A model generated the notes under the pieces. It did not search any database. It saw only the letters and a list, made by a program, of their open reading frames with translations, and was not told the origin of the DNA. A DNA stretch of 59,502 nucleotides from CAYHSR01 sp043821725. GTDB lineage: Bacteria; Patescibacteriota; Patescibacteriia; Magasanikbacterales; GWA2-37-8. The position numbers and the translations under genes were made by a program. The stretch spans positions 1 to 59,502 of the forward strand of contig JBDRCM010000002.1 of assembly GCA_043821725.1 (NCBI GenBank), in the 5' to 3' direction. Below are positions 17,309 through 25,861 of the stretch, in pieces. How positions within the stretch are numbered: position 1 is the first letter of the stretch; every line of letters starts with the position of its first letter.

Positions 17309-18214
17309 ATGAAAGAAATTAATATTATCAAACACAGCAACGTATGGCTTTCAATGGCCGTTATTGTTATGTTATCTTCAGTTATTCTTATTGCGATGTT
17401 TGGCCTTAGGCCCGGCATTGATTTTACAGGCGGTTCTTTGCTTGAAATAAAATTCAGTCAAATAAGGCCTGAAAACAAAGAAATAGTCACAGTATTAAAC
17501 AAAATGAATCTGAGTGAGAACGTTGTTCAAAAAACCGGCGCCAACAGCGTAATCATAAGAACAAAATTTTTGGAAGAAAATTCTCATCAAGAATTATTGA
17601 AAGCGCTTGGACAAAAATTCAGCGCAAACAACAACACAATAACTGAAAGCAGGTTTGAAACAATTGGCGCGGCTGTGAGCAAGCAGTTGCGATCGCGTTC
17701 AATTTGGGCGGTATTCTTTGTGGTTTTGTCTATTGTCCTTTATGTGGCTTATGCTTTTCGCAAGGTTTCAAGACCTGTGGAGAGTTGGAAATACGGAATT
17801 TTAGCCATTGTGGCGCTTGTGCATGATGTTTTGGTTGTTTTGGGCGTGTTCGCAGTTTTAGGAAAAATATGGGGCGTTGAAATAAATATACCAATAGTTG
17901 TTGCCTTGCTCACCGTGCTTGGTTATTCAGTGAACGACACAATAGTGATTTATGACAGAATACGCGAGAATATATTAAGAACGCGTTGGGAAAACTTTGG
18001 AGATGTTATTAATACAGGATTAAATCAAAGTTTAATGCGTTCAATTAACACCACCATTACCACCCTGATGCCTCTGTTTGCATTGTTTTTTATTGGTGGC
18101 TCAACAATACATTACTTTAGCTTGGCGCTCATAATAGGGATAGCCAGCGGAGCTTATTCTTCCATCTTTATTGCTTCTCCTTTGCTTGTTATTATTGGCA
18201 GTCAAAAAAAATAA
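17309..18214 (+). CDS. secF: SecF protein-export subunit
   Basis: 301 aa with six TM helices. Seen are FGLRPGIDFTGGSLLEIKFS (P1 region, near 30-50), the GAAVSKQLRSRSIWA turn before TM2, ALVHDVLVVLGVF, GYSVNDTIVIYDRIREN and NQSLMRSINTTITTLMPLFA, all SecF signatures. It pairs with SecD. The ATG at 17309 lies 1 nt after the secD stop; an earlier in-frame start at 17288 overlaps secD and is not needed. Confidence 0.96.
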   Translation: MKEINIIKHSNVWLSMAVIVMLSSVILIAMFGLRPGIDFTGGSLLEIKFSQIRPENKEIVTVLNKMNLSENVVQKTGANSVIIRTKFLEENSHQELLKALGQKFSANNNTITESRFETIGAAVSKQLRSRSIWAVFFVVLSIVLYVAYAFRKVSRPVESWKYGILAIVALVHDVLVVLGVFAVLGKIWGVEINIPIVVALLTVLGYSVNDTIVIYDRIRENILRTRWENFGDVINTGLNQSLMRSINTTITTLMPLFALFFIGGSTIHYFSLALIIGIASGAYSSIFIASPLLVIIGSQKK

Positions 18215-18298
18215 TAGTCCTGCATTGCGATTTATCGCAATTAAAATTAAGAAGAGCATTCTTCTTCAAGTTTTATGTTATTTGTGGTATACTTTAAT

Positions 18299-18410
18299 GG
18301 GTTTGTTCCATAATTTATGAACCGCTCTCTGTGTCAAGATCCGCTAAGCAGGATCCTCACTGCGTTGCGTTAAACAATTTCGTTGCGAAAGCGTATTTAG
18401 CGACAGACCC
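18299..18410. mobile_element. Inverted-repeat element, copy 5 (112 bp) with target duplication
   Basis: Left end GGGTTTGTTCCATAATTTAT, right end GCGTATTTAGCGACAGACCC. Both sides are flanked by exact TTAAT (18294-18298 and 18411-18415). It is a short derivative: one arm matches the long arm of copies 1-4, the rest is GGATCC-containing spacer also partly seen in copy 2. Confidence 0.8.
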
Positions 18411-18447
18411 TTAATGTAAGTTGGCCATTAATTTGCTTAAAAAAGTT

Positions 18448-18609
18448 ATGAATGATAATTTAACAAGGCATTTAGTCGCGATGTTGGCAACATTGATATG
18501 TTTGCTTGCATATTATAGCGGATATGTTTCAGGGTTGTTTGGTTGGTGGTGGACAGTGTTCGCAGTGCTGATTATTTATGCGGCCGTATATAAAATAATT
18601 GACAGATAG
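18448..18609 (+). CDS. Small membrane protein (53 aa)
   Basis: From the ATG at 18448 (MNDNLTRHLVAMLATLICLL) there are two hydrophobic helices ending in YKIIDR. A TTG at 18421 would extend the frame by nine residues, right next to the repeat copy. It overlaps the frame preceding the next membrane protein by a few bases, so the pair is probably cotranscribed. No family recognised. Confidence 0.55.
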   Translation: MNDNLTRHLVAMLATLICLLAYYSGYVSGLFGWWWTVFAVLIIYAAVYKIIDR

Positions 18610-18613
18610 TTAT

Positions 18614-20095
18614 ATGATCCCTTTTGTGATTGAACTGCCTTTTGGAATAAGCGCGGATATTTCTTTTTGGATAACGCTGTTTAGCTGGCCGATTTTTGAT
18701 ATTATTAAAAGTATTATCGCTATTATAGGATGGACAATAATTGCGTCTATTTTTTTCTACATGGGTTCCATTCTGTTTGTTAATTATCGGTCGTTAAAAT
18801 ACATGGCAAGTTGGGAATGGGTTGTGCTTGCAGTTGATATTCCGGAGGAGCTTGTCCAGAGCCCAAAAGCCGTTGAACAGATATTTGCGCATCTTAGCGG
18901 GTCGCTTGAAGACATTACTGTTGTTGAAAAATATTGGAAAGGAAAGACGCAAAAATGGTTTAGTTTAGAAATAATAAGCATAGAAGGGTATATACAATTT
19001 TTGATTATCACAGAGGACGAACATAGAGACTTGGTTGAAGCCGCAATTTATGCGCAATATCCGGAAGCTGAAATAACAGAGGTTGAGGATTATACAGGCA
19101 ATATTCCAAATAATTATCCAAACGATACCCACAAAATGATTGGCATTGAGTTTGCATTGGCTCAGGCCGACTCATATCCTATACGAACTTACAGTGAGTT
19201 TGAACATAGTTTTAGTAAGGATATAGTTTTTAATGATCCCATGGCTGCATTGTTGGAGAATTTTAGTCGGCTTGGAGCCGGAGAAAATTTATGGATGCAG
19301 ATTGTGATTTATCCGACAGATAACAGCTGGAAAGAGCAGGGCATTGAGCTTGCCAAGAGCTTAATTGAACAAAGACCTCCAAACCAACCAAATACATTTA
19401 TCAATAAATTAGGGGCACTCCCCATGAAGATAGGGGAGGAAGTCATTAATGTTTGGAAATGGAGTTTTGAGCCGGCAGAGGAAGATGCTATTAAAAAAGA
19501 GGAAAGAACCAAGACGGTTTCAGAGCTCAGTCCGGGAATGAGAACAACCGTTGAATCAATAGAGGAAAAATTATCGCGAATTGGCTTTAAAACAAAAATA
19601 AGAGTAATGTATTCGGCAAATAATGATATTTTCAAACCGTCCAAGTGCATGAATGGTTTGATAGGTTCAATCAATCAGTTTTTTAACAGTTCGCGCAACG
19701 GTTTTGTTCCCAAACTCAGTACGAAATTGAAAGACAAGGCCAATCATAAATTTATTCAATCATATATTAATCGCAAGCTCACGACAGGCCTAAACCCATA
19801 TATTTTAAATATTGAAGAGCTGGCAACAATATGGCATTTTCCATTGGCATTTGTTAAAACGCCTCTAATACAAAAAACGGCCAGCAAACGCGCTGAACCT
19901 CCGATTGACTTGCCATCTGAAAGCATTATTTTTGATCGTAAAATCGCAGAAGAAGAAATTCGCAAGCAGGAACCCAAAAAAGTTGTTACAGATGCTGACG
20001 GCAATATTGATGAAGCAGGTATTGATTTCGGCCAGATTGAATATAACAATACCGCAGAAGAAGAAAAATTCAGCGATGATCAGCAATTTGGCTGA
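18614..20095 (+). CDS. Large membrane-anchored protein, conserved Patescibacteria type
   Basis: About 493 aa. Two N-terminal hydrophobic segments (near 10-35 and 35-60) are followed by a soluble alpha/beta region with SLKYMASWEWVVLAVDIPEE, the repeated mid-part RDLVEAAIYAQYPEAEITEV and LWMQIVIYPTD near 235. The tail is acidic. I recall similar membrane proteins next to TraG/VirD4-like ATPase genes in this group; here that ATPase is 10 kb away. No catalytic motif is seen. The ATG at 18614 is preferred over TTG at 18599. Confidence 0.65.
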   Translation: MIPFVIELPFGISADISFWITLFSWPIFDIIKSIIAIIGWTIIASIFFYMGSILFVNYRSLKYMASWEWVVLAVDIPEELVQSPKAVEQIFAHLSGSLEDITVVEKYWKGKTQKWFSLEIISIEGYIQFLIITEDEHRDLVEAAIYAQYPEAEITEVEDYTGNIPNNYPNDTHKMIGIEFALAQADSYPIRTYSEFEHSFSKDIVFNDPMAALLENFSRLGAGENLWMQIVIYPTDNSWKEQGIELAKSLIEQRPPNQPNTFINKLGALPMKIGEEVINVWKWSFEPAEEDAIKKEERTKTVSELSPGMRTTVESIEEKLSRIGFKTKIRVMYSANNDIFKPSKCMNGLIGSINQFFNSSRNGFVPKLSTKLKDKANHKFIQSYINRKLTTGLNPYILNIEELATIWHFPLAFVKTPLIQKTASKRAEPPIDLPSESIIFDRKIAEEEIRKQEPKKVVTDADGNIDEAGIDFGQIEYNNTAEEEKFSDDQQFG

Positions 20096-20483
20096 TCCTG
20101 GCTTTTTTTATTCTTATATTTGGCTCTCCATTATATTGCGGCTTAACAATGCCGTTTTTTTTCATTTTATGTATTTTTTTGAGCAAAAGTTCGCAATTAC
20201 ACGCAAGTTTATCGTCAACCCCCAGAACTGGAATTTTTAATGCAAATGCCAATGAATTTGCCGTTACAGTTGCAATTCTGGCTGATGTAAAAGTTGGATA
20301 ATCCTGTTTTATGGCAATGCCTGAAAGATCATTCAGATTGATTTTTTCTTTTATCAAAAAATCGCTTATGCAATTGAGAAGGTCAGGGAATTCACTTTCA
20401 ATCAACTTTTCCCTATAGCCGTTTATCTCAATCAATTTTAGCAATACTTGATTTTTTTTTGAAACGTCTATAAATATAATCAT
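20070..20483 (-). CDS. tsaB: TsaB-like protein, short form
   Basis: A 137-aa ASKHA-fold protein starting MIIFIDVSKKNQ. The stretch LSGIAIKQDYPTFTSARIAT followed by VTANSLAFALKIPVLGVDD has the shape of TsaB/YeaZ (usually G-P-G-S-F-T-G-x-R), although the Gly-rich loop is eroded here. TsaB scaffolds TsaD in making t6A on ANN-decoding tRNAs. At 137 aa it lacks the C-terminal half of E. coli TsaB (231 aa). The 3' end overlaps the convergent gene by 26 bp. Confidence 0.65.
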   Translation of the reverse strand: MIIFIDVSKKNQVLLKLIEINGYREKLIESEFPDLLNCISDFLIKEKINLNDLSGIAIKQDYPTFTSARIATVTANSLAFALKIPVLGVDDKLACNCELLLKKIHKMKKNGIVKPQYNGEPNIRIKKARISQIADHR

Positions 20484-20605
20484 AAACAATTCTAGTGGTT
20501 TTTTTTGAAAAACTGTTGTTTTATAACCAATTTTTCATTTGTTTGAAGTGATTTTTCTGTTAACAGGCTCAGTATATCATGAAAGAGCAAGGTTGACAAT
20601 AAAAC

Positions 20606-20634
20606 TTGTATTTACCTGATATTTATGATACAAT
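20606..20634 (+). promoter_or_regulatory. Promoter for gdhA
   Basis: TTGTAT, 17 nt, TACAAT, 46 nt before the gdhA ATG. Confidence 0.5.
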
Positions 20635-20679
20635 TCCGATGTTAAATTATAATATATATAATCTAAAAAAATTGTAAAT

Positions 20680-21918
20680 ATGCTAAACGATCCATTTGAG
20701 ATAGCTTTAAGGCAGTTGGAAAAAGTAAATAAATTTATAAACATAGAAGCAAATATTTACGCACAGCTCAAACAGCCGCACAGAGTATTGGAGGTCTCAA
20801 TACCGGTTAGAATGGATAATCGGGAAATAAAGGTTTTTACAGGTTATAGATCACAATATAATAACGCGCGTGGTCCGTACAAGGGAGGTATTCGATTTCA
20901 TCCAAATGTCACAAAGTCGGAAGTTGTTGCATTGAGCATGTGGATGACATGGAAGACAGCTGTAGTAAATATACCGCTTGGAGGCGGAAAAGGCGGAGTA
21001 ATAGTGAACCCAAAAGAACTAAGCGCCAATGAAATTGAAAAACTTTCTCGCGGATATTTAAAGGCGATGCATAAGTTTATAGGACGCACGCTTGACATTC
21101 CCGCGCCTGACGTTTACACTGATCCGCGCATCATGGGCTGGATGATGGATGAGTACGAAAAAATTATCGGCCATCATGCTCCGGGAATGATTACCGGAAA
21201 GCCACTTACAATAGGCGGTTCAGAAGCGCGCGCTTATTCAACCGCGCAAGGCGGATTTCATGTATTTTGTGAAGCAATATCAAAGCTGAAAATAAAAAAA
21301 TCGGAAGTTTCAATCGCAATACAGGGATTTGGAAATGCCGGATCAAACATGGCGCATTTAATAGCTCAGGTCGGCTACAAAGTTGTGGCAGTAAGCGATT
21401 CAAAAGGTGCCATATACAATCAAAAAGGGATTGATGTTGAGAAATTGATTAAACACAAGCAAAAAACCGGAACGGTTTTAAATTTTTCTGAATGCAAACG
21501 ATATGATGGAGATATAATTTCATTTAATGCCAGTGTTTTGGTTTTAGCCGCGTTGGAAAACGCCATTACTTTGGAAAATGTTCAGGAAGTCAAGTCAAAA
21601 CTGATCATTGAACTTGCCAATGGGCCAATAGTGCCTGAAGCGGATGACATACTGCTTGCAAACAACGTCTGCGTTGCTCCTGACATATTGGCAAACGCCG
21701 GCGGAGTAATTGTGAGTTATTTTGAACAAGTGCAGGATGCTTCAAATTATTATTGGAAGGAATATGAAGTTTTGGAAAAACTAAAGGAAACGATGATAAA
21801 TTCATTTAATTCTGTTTGGGATTATAAGATCAAATTTAAAACAAATTTAAGAATGGCGGCCTATGTTTTGGCTGTCTCCCGCGTTTCACAGGCAATGAAA
21901 GACAGGGGATGGAATTAA
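20680..21918 (+). CDS. gdhA: Glutamate dehydrogenase (Glu/Leu/Phe/Val family)
   Basis: A 412-aa hexameric-type GDH interconverting glutamate and 2-oxoglutarate plus ammonia. Substrate and catalytic segments are YKGGIRFHPNV near 67, MTWKTAVVNIPLGGGKGGVI near 88 and PAPDVYTDPRIMGWMMDEY near 141. The Rossmann GFGNAGSNMA lies near 214. The C-terminal NAGGVIVSYFEQVQ is typical. Length is normal. It is the main visible ammonia/amino-acid link in the window. yidC-like follows 4 nt later, an unusual pairing. Confidence 0.96.
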   Translation: MLNDPFEIALRQLEKVNKFINIEANIYAQLKQPHRVLEVSIPVRMDNREIKVFTGYRSQYNNARGPYKGGIRFHPNVTKSEVVALSMWMTWKTAVVNIPLGGGKGGVIVNPKELSANEIEKLSRGYLKAMHKFIGRTLDIPAPDVYTDPRIMGWMMDEYEKIIGHHAPGMITGKPLTIGGSEARAYSTAQGGFHVFCEAISKLKIKKSEVSIAIQGFGNAGSNMAHLIAQVGYKVVAVSDSKGAIYNQKGIDVEKLIKHKQKTGTVLNFSECKRYDGDIISFNASVLVLAALENAITLENVQEVKSKLIIELANGPIVPEADDILLANNVCVAPDILANAGGVIVSYFEQVQDASNYYWKEYEVLEKLKETMINSFNSVWDYKIKFKTNLRMAAYVLAVSRVSQAMKDRGWN

Positions 21919-21922
21919 TAAT

Positions 21923-22624
21923 ATGCTATCTTTTTTGTGGATTACATTGTTGTATCAACCGTTGTTTAACGCATTGGTATGGATATACGTTAACGTGGCC
22001 GGTGCAAATCTTGGATGGGCGGTAGTATGGCTCACGATTTTTTTGCGTATTGCATTGATGCCTTTAACAATAAAATCCGAGGTTGACGCAATTAAAAGAG
22101 AACGGGCTCAAGAAGAATCGCTTGAAGCAACTAAGCAATTTAGTTCGGATATTATTATAAGAAAGGAAGAAATAAGAAGGATAATGCGCAAAAATAAAAT
22201 ATCGCCATGGGCCAAAGTTTTAAGCTTGGGTATTCAGCTGTTGATTCTTGTATTGCTGTATCAGGTATTTATAGGTGGTATTGAAGGCAGGCGGGTTATA
22301 GCCACTCTTTACGATTGGGTTGATTATCCGGGCAAGCTGAACGCCGTATTTTACGGATTTGATATTGGCATCAGGCATGGTTATGTATGGTCGTCAATAG
22401 CGGCCTTGTATCTCTTTACATCAATTCTAATAAGCGAACGGACTAAAAAATGGGATATGCGCCGCGCTTCTTTCCTGTTTCTGTTCCCATTGGCAACATT
22501 TGGAGTGTTATGGTTTTTGCCGATGGTCAAGTCGCTTTTTATTTTGACTTCAATGATTTTCTCTGATATAATCTCAATAATTTTAAAACCGTTTATCAAT
22601 AAAAAAACAGTTAAAGATAACTGA
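21923..22624 (+). CDS. yidC: YidC/Oxa1-like membrane insertase
   Basis: A 233-aa protein with the Oxa1 core: WLTIFLRIALMPLTIKSEVDA near 33-55, in which the Arg in TM1 is the hydrophilic-groove residue. A charged coiled-coil hairpin (about 55-90) and three or four further TM helices follow, ending in a basic tail KPFINKKTVKD. It lacks the large periplasmic domain of Gram-negative YidC, so it is of the short type. It inserts or folds membrane proteins with SecYEG/SecDF. Confidence 0.85.
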   Translation: MLSFLWITLLYQPLFNALVWIYVNVAGANLGWAVVWLTIFLRIALMPLTIKSEVDAIKRERAQEESLEATKQFSSDIIIRKEEIRRIMRKNKISPWAKVLSLGIQLLILVLLYQVFIGGIEGRRVIATLYDWVDYPGKLNAVFYGFDIGIRHGYVWSSIAALYLFTSILISERTKKWDMRRASFLFLFPLATFGVLWFLPMVKSLFILTSMIFSDIISIILKPFINKKTVKDN

Positions 22625-22645
22625 ATTTTGAATAATTAAAAAAAT

Positions 22646-23218
22646 ATGTCAGGTGATTCATTGGACAAATTAATGTACTCGTTTGTGTTGGAGGATGTAC
22701 TTAAAGGAGTATTCATAAACGTCCCTCCTGGATATGTTGCGTGTGTTTATGATTTAGGCAGGGGAGTGCTAAAAAAAGTATTAACTCCTGGTCTGCATTT
22801 AAAGATACCTTTTTGGCAAAAGGCGAAATTGTTTAATACGCAGACGCTTGAATACAGCATAAATCGCCAGTTTAAGTCGGAAAACGAAAAAGCACTCGGA
22901 GATATTCCAATTGCGGCTGTTACTCAGGATGAACAAAGGGTTGCAGTTGAAGGAACAATATTATTGCGCTTGGATGTGCATCAGATACCTTCAATTTGGC
23001 AGACAATTGGCGAGGATTTTGTGGCGAAAATTGTGCGCCCAACGATCAGAAGCCGAATAAGGATGGTATTTAGCAATTTTGACTATCAGGATATTATTAC
23101 AGGCAACAGGGATAATGTGGAGATGGAGCTTAAAAACGAGCTGGAGAGAATTTTTTATGCCAGAGGAATATATGTTGAAAATGTCTTGCTTAGTGAAATC
23201 GGTAGAATCAGCGTATAA
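22646..23218 (+). CDS. SPFH/Band-7 domain protein
   Basis: 190 aa. The pattern VPPGYVACVYDLGRGVLKKV then LTPGLHLKIPFWQKAKLFN, followed by QDEQRVAVEGTILLRLDV and IRSRIRMVFSNFDYQDIIT, is the prohibitin/stomatin core. Such proteins form ring-shaped membrane scaffolds, often with FtsH or NfeD proteins. There is no clear TM anchor, only a hydrophobic first 25 residues. The stop overlaps the next ATG by 1 nt (TAATG). Confidence 0.85.
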   Translation: MSGDSLDKLMYSFVLEDVLKGVFINVPPGYVACVYDLGRGVLKKVLTPGLHLKIPFWQKAKLFNTQTLEYSINRQFKSENEKALGDIPIAAVTQDEQRVAVEGTILLRLDVHQIPSIWQTIGEDFVAKIVRPTIRSRIRMVFSNFDYQDIITGNRDNVEMELKNELERIFYARGIYVENVLLSEIGRISV

Positions 23219-24153
23219 TGTCCTCACTTATTTTTATGGATGAATATTTGGGTCATAACCATATAAAAAAATATTTTGATGAAGCCATTGATCATAAGAG
23301 TTTGGCTCATTGCCACTGTTTTTGCGGTCCTAAGGACGTTGGGAAGAGGCACATGGCTTTAAGCGTGGCATCAAAATTGCTTGGAATCCAGATTGAAAAA
23401 TTGTCCATGCATCCTGATTTTTATGAAGTTGACATTGAAATTGATCTAAAGAGTAAAAAAAAGAAAAAGAACATTTCCATTTCACAGGCAAGAGAGCTAA
23501 AAAGAAGCCTCAGTTCAAAGCCATGGCTTGCAGAATATCAAGTAGTAATTATTAACAGTGCCCACCTGTTAAGCCAAGGGGCCGGAAGCGCACTGCTTAA
23601 GCTTTTAGAAGAAAGCACAACAAATATTGTTTTTTTTCTGATTACTGAAAATGAAGAAATGTTGCTGTCAACAATTAAGTCAAGATCACAACTGTTGTTT
23701 TTTCAGACATTTTCGGATAGATACATTCAAAATCTTCTTATTAAAAAAGGAAATGCAAGTGAAGCCGCAGAATTGATAACCGGCTTTTCATGCGGAAGAC
23801 CGGCGCGCGCGCTAAAATTAACTGAAAATGATGATTTGCTGAACCAACAAATTATTCTTAAAAAGGAAGTTGAAGAAGTACTGAATGCTCCTTTAAGCAA
23901 AGCGCTCGCATTGATAAATAAAAAAGCAAAAGATTTGGTAAAAAAAGAAAAAGAGGAGACAATAAATTTTTTGGAATTGATGCAGATGATATGCCGCAAA
24001 AAAATGCTGAATGCGGCTAATGGCGATAACGATCGCTTGAACCGATTAAAGGCAATGAGCGTGATTGACCATATTGAAACGGCTAAGAAAAAGTTGCATT
24101 CAAATGCCAATACTCCACTTGTTTTTGACGAAATAATATTAACCGCAATATGA
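23218..24153 (+). CDS. holB: DNA polymerase III delta'-like subunit (HolB)
   Basis: 311 aa, AAA+ clamp-loader fold. GHNHIKKYFDEAIDHKSLAH opens the ATPase domain, CGPKDVGKRHMA is a loosened P-loop, and HLLSQGAGSALLKLLEEST and STIKSRSQLLFFQ are strong delta' motifs (sensor/SRC-like region). Delta' is the stator of the clamp loader, usually ATPase-inactive, fitting the altered P-loop. The zinc-finger cysteines of E. coli HolB are missing. Overlaps the next gene by 4 nt. Confidence 0.85.
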   Translation: MSSLIFMDEYLGHNHIKKYFDEAIDHKSLAHCHCFCGPKDVGKRHMALSVASKLLGIQIEKLSMHPDFYEVDIEIDLKSKKKKKNISISQARELKRSLSSKPWLAEYQVVIINSAHLLSQGAGSALLKLLEESTTNIVFFLITENEEMLLSTIKSRSQLLFFQTFSDRYIQNLLIKKGNASEAAELITGFSCGRPARALKLTENDDLLNQQIILKKEVEEVLNAPLSKALALINKKAKDLVKKEKEETINFLELMQMICRKKMLNAANGDNDRLNRLKAMSVIDHIETAKKKLHSNANTPLVFDEIILTAI

Positions 24154-25289
24154 TTATAAAAAATAGAAAAAAAATCAGCGCTCTGGCCGTGTCATTTTTT
24201 TGCCTTTTTTTCTTGACAGGAGTTGGGTGTATAAATTTTTCATCGCAGAGTCAAGGAGTGATGGGAATGTACAGATCTGAAAATAAAGGAGAAGCATGGG
24301 CGCAGATTACGTCCATGCCAACGTTGGAAGGAGTAAAAAATTTGTCCGGCTTGTCCGTGTATAATATGTTTTTTGATCCAAGCGATGACGATGCCATTTA
24401 TTTGGCAACGCGTGGCCAGGGATTGTATTATAGCTATAACAAGGGAGACAGCTGGCAGAGTTCACCGCACATGAACAACAAATATATTTACTCTGTAGTT
24501 GTTGATCCTGCGGATAAGTGTACTATTTACGCTACAGACGGACCGCATATTTTCAAAACAAACGATTGTTTGCGATCATGGAGTTTGGTGTTTACAGAAG
24601 AGAGATTAAATGAACGTTTGGTTGATCTGGCTGTGGATCCTGATAATTCAGATATAGTTTATGGCGCTCAATTGAATGGCGATGTGTTGCGTAGCGAGGA
24701 TGCGGGAAAGAGCTGGAGAATAATAAAGCGCTTTGGTTTTGGAATACGCGATCTTGTTATAGATAAGGTTGATTCAAATACCAAAAGAATTTATGTTGCG
24801 GCTTATAAAGACGGGCTTTACAGGTCAGATGACAGTGGGATAGAGTGGATTAACTTAAGTGTTGGTTTTGACGGCTTCAACGACAGCAAGCAGTTTAATA
24901 GGATTGTGATGAATAACAATAAGAAGGACAGTTTGTTTTGGATATCAAAGTACGGTATATTGCGATCGGATGATGCTGGCAAAACATGGAAAAGCATATC
25001 CTTGCTTACGCCTCCCGGCAGTGTTGACATATATGGTTTTGCAGTGAGTCCGAAAAACGACAAAGAGATATATTACACAGGTACTGTGCTTGACAACAAG
25101 AAAAAGAATTTAAAGTCAACTTTTTACATTTCCAGCGATGGTGGAAACAATTGGGTGACACGACAGCTTCCCACCAACACAGTGCCGGTCAGCTTGTATA
25201 TTTACAAAAAAAATACATCAATGCTTTTTTTGGGATTTACATTATTTGACAGCACAGCGTCGGTTCAAACTAAGCAATTTGGAATTTAA
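24150..25289 (+). CDS. Secreted lipoprotein-like beta-propeller with BNR/Asp-box repeats
   Basis: A 379-aa protein with a basic N-terminus, a hydrophobic core (residues 10-25) and Cys27 in LTGVGC, a near-lipobox with Gly at -3. It then has at least five repeats of the type S-x-D-x-G-x-x-W: RSENKGEAW, YNKGDSW, SEDAGKSW, SDDSGIEW, SDDAGKTW and SSDGGNNW. These Asp-boxes cap blades of sialidase/VPS10/YCF48-type propellers. Likely surface-bound; ligand unknown. In this order it lies between holB and frr. Confidence 0.75.
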   Translation: MIIKNRKKISALAVSFFCLFFLTGVGCINFSSQSQGVMGMYRSENKGEAWAQITSMPTLEGVKNLSGLSVYNMFFDPSDDDAIYLATRGQGLYYSYNKGDSWQSSPHMNNKYIYSVVVDPADKCTIYATDGPHIFKTNDCLRSWSLVFTEERLNERLVDLAVDPDNSDIVYGAQLNGDVLRSEDAGKSWRIIKRFGFGIRDLVIDKVDSNTKRIYVAAYKDGLYRSDDSGIEWINLSVGFDGFNDSKQFNRIVMNNNKKDSLFWISKYGILRSDDAGKTWKSISLLTPPGSVDIYGFAVSPKNDKEIYYTGTVLDNKKKNLKSTFYISSDGGNNWVTRQLPTNTVPVSLYIYKKNTSMLFLGFTLFDSTASVQTKQFGI

Positions 25290-25299
25290 CAACAAGATT

Positions 25300-25848
25300 A
25301 TGAACATTGATTCATTTACTCAGGAATTTGAAAAATCAATTGAATACTTGAAAAATGATATTTCCGGACTTCGCACCGGAAGAGCTTCAGCAGTGATTGT
25401 TGATGGAATACACGTAGAAGCATATGGGGTCAAACAGCCGATTAAGTCGGTTGGCACTATTAATGTACCTGATTCAAAAACAGTAACAATTGAGCCGTGG
25501 GACAAGAGTTTAATGGCAAATATTGAAAAAGCGATCAAAGAGTCATCAGTTGGAATCAATCCTGTAAATAACGGCCAACAGATAATTTTAGCATTGCCTG
25601 ATTTAACTTCCGAAAGAAGAGCCGAGCTTATAAAGGTTTTGCATCAAAAATTAGAAAATGCAAAAATCTCTGTTCGCAAGATTAGGGAAGAAGCAAGAGA
25701 TCAAATTATTAAATCGGAAAAAAACAAAGAAATAGGGGAAGATGATAAATTTCGCCTGCAGGAGGAGCTGGATAAGAAAGTTAAGGATTACAACGATAAA
25801 ATAAAATCAATAGGTGACGAAAAGGAAAAAGAAATAAACCAAATTTAG
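25300..25848 (+). CDS. frr: Ribosome recycling factor
   Basis: 182 aa, the usual RRF length. LRTGRASAVIVDGIHVEAYG near 25-44, NVPDSKTVTIEPWDKSLM near 61, and LTSERRAELIKVLHQKLE then KISVRKIREEARD near 115-145 are signature segments. It splits post-termination ribosomes with EF-G. Start chosen at the ATG at 25300 (MNIDSFTQEFEKSIE); an earlier in-frame start at 25246 would overlap the lipoprotein gene. Confidence 0.97.
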   Translation: MNIDSFTQEFEKSIEYLKNDISGLRTGRASAVIVDGIHVEAYGVKQPIKSVGTINVPDSKTVTIEPWDKSLMANIEKAIKESSVGINPVNNGQQIILALPDLTSERRAELIKVLHQKLENAKISVRKIREEARDQIIKSEKNKEIGEDDKFRLQEELDKKVKDYNDKIKSIGDEKEKEINQI

Positions 25849-25861
25849 AGATTAATTTAAT